A DNA stretch of 17,500 bases from an uncultured Pseudorhodobacter sp. (GTDB taxonomy: Bacteria; Pseudomonadota; Alphaproteobacteria; Rhodobacterales; Rhodobacteraceae): the NCBI GenBank assembly GCA_945957495.1, contig CAMFLG010000016.1:1-17500 (forward strand). Reading direction: 5' to 3'. The notes under the pieces are model-generated. The model worked only from the letters and a program-made list of their open reading frames with translations, made no database searches and was not told where the DNA came from. Every line of letters begins with the position of its first letter. Positions within the stretch are counted from its first letter, which is position 1. Positions 7,383 through 14,390 of this stretch are shown here, in pieces. The translations under genes and the position numbers were made by a program.

Positions 7383-7823
7383 ATGAAACAGACAGTTTGC
7401 GCCCTGGTGGCGGTGATGCTGGCCCTTGCGGGCTGTGATGCGGTTCAGACGGGCAAGCCCGTTGCGGCACCGGCGGCGGCGGTGCCGGTTTCGACCGCGC
7501 CCTTGGGGGTTGGCAAATCTGCGGCGGCACTGGACAGCACGACGGCGGCGGAGAAGGCTGCGGCGCGGGCAGCACCCAAGGCGGGGTCGCATGTGCTGGG
7601 CAAGGCGGTGGTGGCGCTTGGCAATCCGGCAGAGCAGGGGTTCTGGGTGAAATCCGCGCAGATCGTGGTGCCGGGCAAGGGCCATGTGGTGACGGAAACC
7701 GGCGCCTCGATTGCGGTTGACCTGCTGCCCGGAACCGGGGCTGCGCAACTGTCGCTGGCGGCGTTCCGGGCGCTGGGGTTGGGGCTGACCGATCTGCCGG
7801 AGGTGACGATCTACGCCGAGTGA
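7383..7823 (+). CDS. Small alanine-rich lipoprotein, conserved in Rhodobacterales
   Basis: A 146-residue predicted lipoprotein. A lipobox LAGC puts the lipidated Cys at residue 18, after a short hydrophobic signal (VCALVAVMLALAG). Asp19 follows the Cys; in enterobacteria this signals inner-membrane retention, but the rule is uncertain in alphaproteobacteria. A low-complexity Ala/Val/Pro/Lys linker (about 20-75) precedes a more ordered C-terminal half. That half contains LGNPAEQGFWVKS and a block ending in LSLAAFRALG and LPEVTIY. From memory, similar proteins are common in Rhodobacterales and are sometimes labelled D-galactarate dehydratase, a label nothing here supports. ATG 7383 has only a close GGGG upstream; a GTG at 7359 would add eight residues before the signal. 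Function unknown. Confidence 0.8.
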   Translation: MKQTVCALVAVMLALAGCDAVQTGKPVAAPAAAVPVSTAPLGVGKSAAALDSTTAAEKAAARAAPKAGSHVLGKAVVALGNPAEQGFWVKSAQIVVPGKGHVVTETGASIAVDLLPGTGAAQLSLAAFRALGLGLTDLPEVTIYAE

Positions 7824-7960
7824 GGGGGCCTGCCCCGGCGTTGTCGGGGGCTTCACGCCCCCGCGCTCGCGTTGCTCGCTGCCCCCGTGGAGTATTTGCG
7901 CCAATGTGAAGCAAATTTTAGATATATTTTAGCGGATTGAGGCCGGAGGGGCGTTTCGGC
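7824..7960. other. GC-rich hairpins followed by an AT-rich patch between convergent genes
   Basis: This 137-base spacer separates the lipoprotein gene and the convergent AlkD-like gene. It holds a 6-bp stem GGGGGC-TTCAC-GCCCCC at 7846-7862 and a second CCCCCG run. These are followed by GGAGTATTTGCGCCAATG and an AT-rich patch with ATTTTAG directly repeated at 7915-7921 and 7926-7932. I recall GGAGTATTTG-like text after GC-rich stems as a recurrent intergenic motif in Rhodobacteraceae, but this needs a genome count. It may act as a shared transcription end. Confidence 0.45.
7846..7862. terminator. Possible terminator stem between convergent genes
   Basis: GGGGGC and GCCCCC form a perfect 6-bp stem with a 5-base loop, 23 bases after the lipoprotein stop codon. 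No U-tract follows directly on either strand, so a classical factor-independent terminator is not shown. The position between convergent genes is the main support. Confidence 0.35.
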
Positions 7961-8638
7961 CTAAAGGTATTGCGCGGCCTCTTTGCGGGCGAAGGGTTTC
8001 ATCCGGTCGCCATGCGCGGCTAGGAAATCGGCCGTGCGGGCGGGATCGTGTTTCGACAGATCGCGCAGCCACCAGGCAACGGCCTTCTGGATGAACCAAT
8101 CCTTGTCGTCGATATAGGTGGCGGCCCAGCCGAGGACGCGGTCGCGGATTTCCAGCTCGAACGGTTTGGGGAAATTCTGCTTGGTGAAGGGCAGGGTGGC
8201 GACCAGGGCGGCGCGGCGGGTCCACATGTTTTCGTGGGTGGTCCAGGTTTCGACGGTGTCGATGCGGGTGGGGTCGGCGGTGATGCGCTTTTGCGCCGCG
8301 ATGCAGACGTGATCGGCGATGGCCCAGGCGTCGAACTGCGGCACCCAGCGGCAGATCAGATCCCAGGCGGTGGTATCATCGGGTTTCAGGCGGGCTTGGG
8401 TCAGCAGTTTGGCGGCGGCAACGCGGGCCTCGTGGATGTTGGTATCCCACAGGTCAGAGGCGAGGTGAATGCGGTCGTCCAGCGTGCAGTCGGCGCGCCA
8501 TTGATCGGTGAGTTCTTCGATCTGCGGCACGCGCAGGCCAAGGTAGGGGCGATCGACCTTGTGATAGGCGCGGGCCTCGACCGCCTTTTGCGGATCGGCG
8601 GCGGCGTGGAGTTGGGTGAGGGCGGTTTCAATGTTCAC
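7961..8638 (-). CDS. DNA alkylation repair protein, AlkD-like HEAT-repeat family
   Basis: A 225-residue, mostly helical protein of the AlkD-like HEAT-repeat family. These are glycosylases that recognise bulky or cationic alkylated bases without base flipping. Segments matching the family are YLGLRVPQIEELT (32-44), AWDLICRWVPQFDAWAIADHVC (91-112), NMWTRRAALVATLPF (137-151) with Arg141/142 in the conserved Arg position, and DWFIQKAVAWWLRDLSK (180-196). The usual catalytic Asp motif (FDNWDLVD-like) is here FDAWAIAD, so it may not be fully conserved and activity is uncertain. Translation starts at GTG 8638, which overlaps the upstream gene's TGA as GTGA, indicating translational coupling. It is the last gene of the glmU-glmS transcription unit. 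Confidence 0.85.
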   Translation of the reverse strand: MNIETALTQLHAAADPQKAVEARAYHKVDRPYLGLRVPQIEELTDQWRADCTLDDRIHLASDLWDTNIHEARVAAAKLLTQARLKPDDTTAWDLICRWVPQFDAWAIADHVCIAAQKRITADPTRIDTVETWTTHENMWTRRAALVATLPFTKQNFPKPFELEIRDRVLGWAATYIDDKDWFIQKAVAWWLRDLSKHDPARTADFLAAHGDRMKPFARKEAAQYL

Positions 8639-9189
8639 AGGTTGGCCTCGATGCCGGTGGGGGCGCCGTCGATGGTTTCGGCGTTGCGGTCAGACCAGTA
8701 ATCGCGCAGGCCTTCGGGGCCTTTGGTTTCGGCCCAAGTGCGCAGGGTGGGGCGTTCGCCAGCCGGGTCCATATAGGGGACGGCGTAGCCGCAGGAGCTT
8801 TGCGTCAGGGTGATGGAAACATCTATGATCTGGCGCAGGCCGGGAAGTGGCGGCAGCAGGGCTGCAAGGGCGGCCCAGTCGGGGCTGTTATGATGGTGTG
8901 CAGTGGCGGTGCCATAGGCGCGCAGGATCAGCGGCCGTTTGCCAAAGCCGCACCACATCAGGGTGATGCGGGGATCGGCGGCCAGATGCGCGGCAGTCTC
9001 GTTGCCTGATCCGGTGGCATTGGCCCAAAGGATCCGGTTGGGGGACAGCACGCGCAGGCTGTCCATTCCCTTTGGCGACAGGTTCACATGCGCGCCGGGC
9101 GGGGCGGCTGTGGCGACAAAGAAAATCTGTTGCTCGGCGATGAATCCGATCTGATCGTCTTGCAGGGCGTCGTAGCGTTTTCCCATCAT
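8635..9189 (-). CDS. Pyridoxamine 5'-phosphate oxidase-fold (PPOX) flavoprotein
   Basis: A 184-residue protein of the PPOX-like split-barrel flavin-binding family. FFVATAAPPGAHVNLSPKG (23-41) is the classic first strand pair with the SPKG turn. It is followed by ILWANATGSGNETAAHL (residues 53-69) and ITLMWCGF, typical of the general FMN-dependent group rather than genuine PdxH, whose C-terminal substrate motif is not seen. Cofactor (FMN, F420 or heme) and substrate cannot be assigned. The ATG at 9189 overlaps the glmS stop as ATGA; a second ATG directly follows at 9186. It is translationally coupled on both sides, to glmS upstream and the AlkD-like gene downstream. The pairing looks operonic, not functional in any obvious sense. 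Confidence 0.87.
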   Translation of the reverse strand: MMGKRYDALQDDQIGFIAEQQIFFVATAAPPGAHVNLSPKGMDSLRVLSPNRILWANATGSGNETAAHLAADPRITLMWCGFGKRPLILRAYGTATAHHHNSPDWAALAALLPPLPGLRQIIDVSITLTQSSCGYAVPYMDPAGERPTLRTWAETKGPEGLRDYWSDRNAETIDGAPTGIEANL

Positions 9190-11000
9190 TCCACCGTGAC
9201 AGATTTGGCAAGGTTGCGCGGCTGATCGACATCGGTGCCTTTGGCAATGGCGGTGTGATAGGCCAGAAGCTGCGCAGGCAGGGCGTAGAGGATCGGGGCG
9301 AAGGTGGGCGAAACCTCGGGCATGGTGAGGGTGCGCCAGACGTCCATGCCCGCCTCAGCCACGCCTTCGGCGTCGGAGATCAGCAGGACTTTGCCATGGC
9401 GGGCCATGACCTCTTGCATGTTGGAGACGGTTTTTTCGAACAGGTGATCGCGCGGCGCCAGAACGATGACGGGGACGCGGTTGTCGATCAGGGCGATGGG
9501 GCCGTGTTTCAGTTCACCTGATGCATAACCTTCGGCGTGGATGTAGCTGATTTCCTTGAGTTTCAGCGCGCCTTCCAGGGCAAGCGGGAACATCGCGCCC
9601 CGGCCCAGGAACAGCACATCCTGCGCCTCTGACAGCTCTTCGGCGATGGTGGCGATGGTGGGGGAAAGTGCCAGGGCGTGGTTCATCAGGCCCGGGAGTG
9701 CGGCAAGGTCGGCAAGGTGGCGGGCAAGGCCTGCCGCATCAAGGCGGCCGCGATCCATGGCGGCTTTCAGCGCCAGCAGGGCGAGGGTGATCAACTGGCA
9801 GGTGAAGGCCTTGGTCGAGGCGACGCCCACCTCGATCCCTGCCATGATCGGCAGGGCAAGATCGGCCTCACGCGCGATGGAGGAGGTGGGCACGTTCACC
9901 ACGGCGACGATCTTGGCGACCTTTTCGCGGGTGTAGCGCAGGGCGGCCAGCGTATCGGCGGTTTCGCCCGACTGGCTGACGAACAGCGCCCATTGTTTCG
10001 GCGACAACGGCGGTTCGCGGTAGCGGAATTCCGAGGCAACGTCGATGTCGCAGGGCAGGCCTGCGATCTGTTCGAACCAGTATTTCGCGACATGGCAGGC
10101 GTATGAGGCGGTGCCGCAGGCGACCATGCTGATGCGGTCAACCCCGGTGAAATCGACGGCGGCGGGCAGATTTATGGCACCGTTCTGCACATAGCTGCGC
10201 AGGGCGTCGGCGATCACCACCGGCTGTTCGGCGATCTCTTTGGCCATGAAATGCTTGTAGCCGGCCTTTTCGATGCGGGTGCTGTCCACGGCGATGCGGG
10301 TTTCGGCGCGGTTGGCAAGGCGGTCTTGTTCGTCATAGATCGTGACGCCCTTTCGGGTGACAACGGCCCAGTCGCCTTCCTCCAGATAGGTGATGCGGTC
10401 GGTCATGGGCGCAAGGGCGATGGCGTCGGAACCTACAAACATTTCGCCCTCGCCATGGCCGATGGCCAAAGGTGAGCCTTTGCGGGCGGCGATGATCAGG
10501 TCTTGTTCGCCGTCAAACAGGAAGCAGAGCGCGAAGGCGCCGCGCAGGCGTTTCAGGGTTTTGCGGGCGGCCTCGACGGGGGTGTCACCTTGGTCGATGT
10601 AATGTCGGGCCAGCAGGGCGACGGTTTCGGTATCGGTTTCGGATTCAAACGACAGACCGGCGGCGGCGAGTTCGGCGCGCAACTCGCGGAAGTTTTCGAT
10701 GATGCCGTTGTGGACCACGGCGACCGGGCCAGAGCGGTGCGGATGCGCGTTGGTGGTGGTGGCGGCACCGTGGGTGGCCCAGCGGGTGTGGCCTATGCCG
10801 GATTTCCCCGCCAGCGGTTCATGCACCAGAAGGTCGGACAGGTTCACCAGCTTGCCCACGGCGCGGCGGCGGTCCAGCCTGCCCTTGTTCACAGTGGCGA
10901 TGCCTGCGGAGTCGTAGCCGCGATATTCCAGCCGCTTGAGCGCCTCGACCAGCAGGGGGGCGACTTCGTGGTTGCCAAGAACGCCAACGATTCCACACAT
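9186..11000 (-). CDS. glmS: Glutamine--fructose-6-phosphate aminotransferase (isomerising)
   Basis: A 604-residue enzyme converting fructose-6-phosphate and glutamine to glucosamine-6-phosphate, the entry step to UDP-GlcNAc. The N-terminus MCGIVGVLG exposes Cys2, the glutaminase nucleophile, with the class II glutamine amidotransferase domain running to about residue 220 (RLEYRGYDSAGIA, GIGHTRWATHG). Two SIS sugar-isomerase domains follow, the first including VACGTASYAC and SQSGETADT, the second ending in the canonical DQPRNLAKSVTVE tail with the ring-opening Lys at 599. Length is close to the E. coli enzyme. ATG 11000 abuts the glmU stop with no gap and has AAAGGGAAA upstream. No glmS ribozyme is present or possible, since the upstream sequence is glmU coding. 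Product feeds directly to the GlmM/GlmU steps. Confidence 0.97.
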   Translation of the reverse strand: MCGIVGVLGNHEVAPLLVEALKRLEYRGYDSAGIATVNKGRLDRRRAVGKLVNLSDLLVHEPLAGKSGIGHTRWATHGAATTTNAHPHRSGPVAVVHNGIIENFRELRAELAAAGLSFESETDTETVALLARHYIDQGDTPVEAARKTLKRLRGAFALCFLFDGEQDLIIAARKGSPLAIGHGEGEMFVGSDAIALAPMTDRITYLEEGDWAVVTRKGVTIYDEQDRLANRAETRIAVDSTRIEKAGYKHFMAKEIAEQPVVIADALRSYVQNGAINLPAAVDFTGVDRISMVACGTASYACHVAKYWFEQIAGLPCDIDVASEFRYREPPLSPKQWALFVSQSGETADTLAALRYTREKVAKIVAVVNVPTSSIAREADLALPIMAGIEVGVASTKAFTCQLITLALLALKAAMDRGRLDAAGLARHLADLAALPGLMNHALALSPTIATIAEELSEAQDVLFLGRGAMFPLALEGALKLKEISYIHAEGYASGELKHGPIALIDNRVPVIVLAPRDHLFEKTVSNMQEVMARHGKVLLISDAEGVAEAGMDVWRTLTMPEVSPTFAPILYALPAQLLAYHTAIAKGTDVDQPRNLAKSVTVE

Positions 11001-12350
11001 TTACGATTTCCCTTTCGCGGCTTTTATCGCGCGAAGCTTTGCCATCAGTTTGGTGGCAAGACCCGGTTTGTTGATTTGCTTGGCCCGGCCCAAAGCCAGA
11101 GCCTCTGCAGGGACATCTTCGGTGATGACAGAGCCAGAGGCGGTCAGCGCATCGTCGCCAACCGTGACCGGGGCCACCAGCATGGTGTCTGACCCGATGA
11201 AGGCGCGTTTGCCGATGCGGGTGCGATGTTTCATCACACCGTCGTAGTTGCAGGTCACGGTGCCCGCGCCGATGTTGGTAAATTCACCGATGTCGGCATC
11301 GCCGATATAGGTCAGATGGCCGACCTTGACGCCTTCATCCAGAATGGCGTTCTTGATTTCGACGAAGTTGCCGACATGTACATCCTCGGCCAGTTCCGCG
11401 CCGGGGCGGATGCGGGCGAAGGGGCCGACGGTGGCGCCGCGGCTGATATGGCAGCCTTCCAGATGGCAGAATCCCTTGACCTCTGCCCCGGATTCGATGG
11501 TGACGCCGGGGCCGAACAGCACGTTCGGGCCGATGATTGCATCGCGGCCAATGTAGGTGTCGATGGCGAAAAACACGGTCTCGGGGGCGGTCAGGGTGAC
11601 GCCGTTTTCAAGCGCCTCGGCGCGGGCGCGGGTCTGAAAGGCGGCTTCAGCCTCGGCCAATTGCGCGCGGGTGTTGACGCCAAGGGTTTCGGATTCGTCA
11701 CAGGTCACGACCCCGGCGGAAAGCCCTGCCTTGCGGGCGAGTTCGACAACATCGGTCAGGTAATATTCGCCTGCGGCATTGGCATTGCCGACCTGTGCGA
11801 CCAGGTCGAACAGGGTTTTGGCCGAGGCGCAGATGACGCCAGAGTTGCACAGGGTGATGGCACGCTCCGCCTCTGTCGCGTCCTTGTATTCGACGATGCG
11901 CTGCAGGTCATCGCCGGTGGCGATCAGGCGGCCATAGCGGCCGGGATCGCGGGCCTGAAAGCCAAGCACGACAACGGCATGGCGGGCGCGGGCGTCGAGC
12001 ATCGCGGCCAGGGTTTCGGGGCGGATGAAGGGGGTATCGCCGTAAAGCACGATCGCCTCACCCGCCGCATCGGCCAGAAGCGGCGCGGCCTGCGCTACGG
12101 CATGGGCGGTGCCAAGCTGCGGCTCTTGGATGACCACTTCGGCAGCCTCGTCAAAGGCGGTGGCGGCGGCGGCAACCTCGTCCGCGCCATGGCCTGCGAC
12201 AACGACGATGCGGGATGGTTCCAACGCGCGACCTGCGGTGAGGGCGTGGTGCAAGAGGGGGGCTGCGGCCACGGAATGCAGCACTTTCGGGCGGTCGGAG
12301 TTCATCCTTGTGCCCAGACCCGCCGCCAAAACGATCAATGAAACCGACAT
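11001..12350 (-). CDS. glmU: Bifunctional UDP-N-acetylglucosamine pyrophosphorylase / glucosamine-1-phosphate N-acetyltransferase
   Basis: A 449-residue bifunctional enzyme making UDP-GlcNAc from glucosamine-1-phosphate, acetyl-CoA and UTP. The N-terminal uridyltransferase has LAAGLGTRMNSDRPKVLH (8-25), QLGTAHAV (78-85) and LYGDTP with Asp105. A left-handed beta-helix of hexapeptide repeats fills the C-terminal half. It includes GHLTYIGDADIGEFTNIGAG with the catalytic His, CNYDGVMKHRT and GSDTMLVAPVTVG. The C-terminus ends in a Lys-rich tail. ATG 12350 is preceded by AAAAGGGG. It heads the minus-strand unit glmU-glmS-PPOX-AlkD. Its promoter must lie in the 85 bases shared with the divergent HAD phosphatase gene. 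Placing glmU before glmS on one transcript couples the first and last steps of the pathway. Confidence 0.97.
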   Translation of the reverse strand: MSVSLIVLAAGLGTRMNSDRPKVLHSVAAAPLLHHALTAGRALEPSRIVVVAGHGADEVAAAATAFDEAAEVVIQEPQLGTAHAVAQAAPLLADAAGEAIVLYGDTPFIRPETLAAMLDARARHAVVVLGFQARDPGRYGRLIATGDDLQRIVEYKDATEAERAITLCNSGVICASAKTLFDLVAQVGNANAAGEYYLTDVVELARKAGLSAGVVTCDESETLGVNTRAQLAEAEAAFQTRARAEALENGVTLTAPETVFFAIDTYIGRDAIIGPNVLFGPGVTIESGAEVKGFCHLEGCHISRGATVGPFARIRPGAELAEDVHVGNFVEIKNAILDEGVKVGHLTYIGDADIGEFTNIGAGTVTCNYDGVMKHRTRIGKRAFIGSDTMLVAPVTVGDDALTASGSVITEDVPAEALALGRAKQINKPGLATKLMAKLRAIKAAKGKS

Positions 12351-12435
12351 GCTGCCCCTTTTCTTTCTTATGCGCCCGTTTTACCCCGGATCGGCGGGGC
12401 CGCAAGGGGCGGTCTCTTCACGCAAGGTTTCAAAC
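12351..12435. promoter_or_regulatory. Divergent promoter region between glmU and the HAD phosphatase gene
   Basis: This 85-base spacer is the only non-coding DNA upstream of both the four-gene glmU unit and the rightward phosphatase gene, so promoters for both should lie here. It contains a pyrimidine-rich CCCCTTTTCTTTCTT run, which is the glmU Shine-Dalgarno and leader on the minus strand. I could not pick a convincing -35/-10 pair on either strand. Confidence 0.45.
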
Positions 12436-13113
12436 ATGCGGATGCCCGAAGTCAGGACTGTGGTTTTCGATCTGGATGGGACGCTGGCCGATACGTCGCA
12501 GGATCTGCTGGCGGCGGCCAATGCCTGTTTTGAGGGCATGGGGCATGGCGTGGTGCTGGATGCGCGCGACACGCTGACCGCGTTTCACGGCGGGCGGGCG
12601 ATGTTGCGGGCGGGGTTTGACCGGCTGGGTCTGGGCTATGACGAGGCTGACATCAGCCGGGAATATCCCAAGCTGCTGGCGGCCTATGAGGGCGGGATTG
12701 ACCGGCACACCCGGCTTTACCCCGGGGCGGTGGCCGCGGTGGAGGCGCTGCTGCGGGCGGGCTATGCGACCGCGATCTGCACCAACAAGCCCGAAGATCT
12801 GGCCGAGACCTTGGTGCGGCGGCTGGGGGTGCGGGATTTGTTTGGGGCACTGGTGGGGGCGGATACGTTTCCGGTGCGCAAGCCTGACCCTTTGCCCTAC
12901 CGCGCGGCGGTCGAGCGGGCGGGCGGATCGGTGGCGCGGTCAATGCTGATCGGCGATACGGATACCGACCGCAAGACCGGGCTGGCGGCGGGGGTGCCGG
13001 TGGTGTTGGTGACGTTCGGGCCGGAGGGGCGTGATATTGCGCGGTTGCAGCCAGAGGCGCTGCTGGATCATTTTGACGATCTGCCCGCGCTTGTGGCAAG
13101 GTTGCTGGCCTGA
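12436..13113 (+). CDS. HAD-family hydrolase, phosphoglycolate phosphatase-like
   Basis: A 225-residue HAD-superfamily phosphatase with the helical type-1 cap typical of Gph. Motif I is FDLDGTLADT (11-20) with nucleophile Asp12 and acid/base Asp14. Motif II is ICTNKP with Thr116, motif III is Lys149 in RKPDP, and motif IV is GDTDTD (173-178). The sequence fits phosphoglycolate phosphatase (2-phosphoglycolate to glycolate), but related HAD enzymes act on other sugar phosphates, so substrate is inferred. ATG 12436 was chosen because the open frame further upstream lies antisense inside glmU. A second ATG at 12442 is an alternative, and the Shine-Dalgarno is weak (CAAGG). It is followed 32 bases later by the MFS gene, so the three plus-strand genes may share a transcript. 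Confidence 0.88.
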   Translation: MRMPEVRTVVFDLDGTLADTSQDLLAAANACFEGMGHGVVLDARDTLTAFHGGRAMLRAGFDRLGLGYDEADISREYPKLLAAYEGGIDRHTRLYPGAVAAVEALLRAGYATAICTNKPEDLAETLVRRLGVRDLFGALVGADTFPVRKPDPLPYRAAVERAGGSVARSMLIGDTDTDRKTGLAAGVPVVLVTFGPEGRDIARLQPEALLDHFDDLPALVARLLA

Positions 13114-13145
13114 CCAAGGCCAAGACACAACACGGGGGGAATGGG

Positions 13146-14390
13146 ATGACGACCGAAGCAGAGTTTGGGGCCCCGGCGGTGTCGCGCCATGCGGTGACAT
13201 TTGTGCTGATCACGGTGTTTCTGGACATGGTGGGCTTTGGCATCATCATTCCGGTGCTGCCGACGCTGATCGAACAGGTCGGGCATGTCTCCTTGGGTGA
13301 GGCGGCCAAGATCGGCGGCTGGATGGCGGCGGCCTATGCGCTGACGCAGTTTCTGTGCGGGCCGCTGGTGGGCAATCTGTCGGACCAGTTCGGGCGCAGG
13401 CCGATGCTGCTGTTGGCGATTCTGGGGCTGGGGCTGGATTTCCTGATTCAGGCCTTGGCGCCGAATTTGGAATGGCTGTTTGTCGGGCGGGTGCTGGCCG
13501 GGCTGTGCGGCGCATCCTGGGTGATTGCCAATGCCTATATTGCCGACATTACCCCACCGGAAGAGCGGGGCCGCGCCTTTGGCATCATGGGGGCGGCGTT
13601 CGGGATGGGCTTTGTAATCGGCCCGGCGATTGGCGGGCTGTTGGGGGAATTCGGCCCGCGCGTGCCGTTCTATGTGGCGGCGGCGGTTTCGGGGCTGAAC
13701 CTGATCTATGGATTTTTCGTGCTGCCGGAAACGCTTGCCCCGGAAAAGCGCCGCAGGTTCGAGATTTTGCGGGCGAACCCGTTTGGCGCGCTGAAGATCT
13801 TTCGCGCCTACAAGGGTGTGTTGCCGATGTGTGTGGTGCTGTTTGCGTTCTTCTTTTTCACCTCGGTTTACCCGGCGATCTGGCCGTTCTGGGGCAAGGC
13901 GAATTTCGGCTGGTCGGAATGGATGGTCGGGGCGACGCTGGCGGTGTTCGGCGTGGTGATGGCGGGGTTTCAGGGCGGGCTGTCCGGGATTGCGGTGCGC
14001 AAGTTGGGAGAGCGCAAGGTGGTGCTGGTCGGGTTGGTGGCGGCCACGATTGCGGCCTTTGGCTATGGCATGGCGGGCAGCGTGACGGTGGTGGTGGTTC
14101 TGATGTTCATTCACGGGCCGGAGGGTTTCATCCATCCGATGCTGACAGCGCTGATGTCAAAGACCGTGCCGGAGAATGCGCAAGGCGAGTTGCAGGGCGG
14201 GCTTTCGGCGATCACCAGCATTGCGATGCTACTGGGCACGGTGTTTTCGGCGCAGGTGTTCGGGTTCTTCCTGTCCGATGCCTCGCCGCTGCCATCGCCG
14301 AATGTGGCGTTCTTTGTCGCGGGGGCGGGGCTGGTCTTGACCTTGGGGCTTTTCCTGTGGCTTGTCGGGCTGAAAGGGGATGAGGCCTGA
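13146..14390 (+). CDS. Major facilitator superfamily transporter, TetA-like (DHA1) efflux type
   Basis: A 414-residue, 12-helix MFS protein in the inner membrane, most like the drug:H+ antiporter-1 group containing TetA. Helix 1 carries FLDMVGFGIIIPVLPTLI, and the loop 2-3 signature is GNLSDQFGRRPM. Helix 5 has GAAFGMGFVIGPAIGGLLG, the antiporter motif C pattern. A central cytoplasmic loop (LPETLAPEKRRRFE) separates the two six-helix halves. ATG 13146 follows GGGGGGAATGGG, a strong but close purine stretch. The gene's TGA overlaps the next gene's ATG (TGATG), so the pair is co-translated. Many Rhodobacterales chromosomes carry such generic exporters. Despite the TetA likeness, there is no basis to call it tetracycline resistance. 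The partner aminotransferase hints at export of an amino-substituted metabolite. Confidence 0.9.
   Translation: MTTEAEFGAPAVSRHAVTFVLITVFLDMVGFGIIIPVLPTLIEQVGHVSLGEAAKIGGWMAAAYALTQFLCGPLVGNLSDQFGRRPMLLLAILGLGLDFLIQALAPNLEWLFVGRVLAGLCGASWVIANAYIADITPPEERGRAFGIMGAAFGMGFVIGPAIGGLLGEFGPRVPFYVAAAVSGLNLIYGFFVLPETLAPEKRRRFEILRANPFGALKIFRAYKGVLPMCVVLFAFFFFTSVYPAIWPFWGKANFGWSEWMVGATLAVFGVVMAGFQGGLSGIAVRKLGERKVVLVGLVAATIAAFGYGMAGSVTVVVVLMFIHGPEGFIHPMLTALMSKTVPENAQGELQGGLSAITSIAMLLGTVFSAQVFGFFLSDASPLPSPNVAFFVAGAGLVLTLGLFLWLVGLKGDEA

Noticed and set aside
6133..7386. A 417-codon plus-strand frame over moaA and repeat element B.
   Set aside because: It is antisense to moaA, whose iron-sulphur motifs and Gly-Gly tail are unambiguous.
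11001..11060. Search for a glmS ribozyme upstream of glmS.
   Set aside because: glmS starts immediately after the glmU stop, leaving no leader; this ribozyme class is also characteristic of Gram-positive bacteria.
12109..12435. Upstream in-frame extension of the HAD phosphatase gene.
   Set aside because: The extension runs antisense inside glmU, and the first HAD motif begins right after ATG 12436.
13146..14390. Calling the MFS gene a tetracycline resistance determinant.
   Set aside because: The similarity is at the DHA1 family level only; there is no adjacent tetR-type repressor or mobile-element context.
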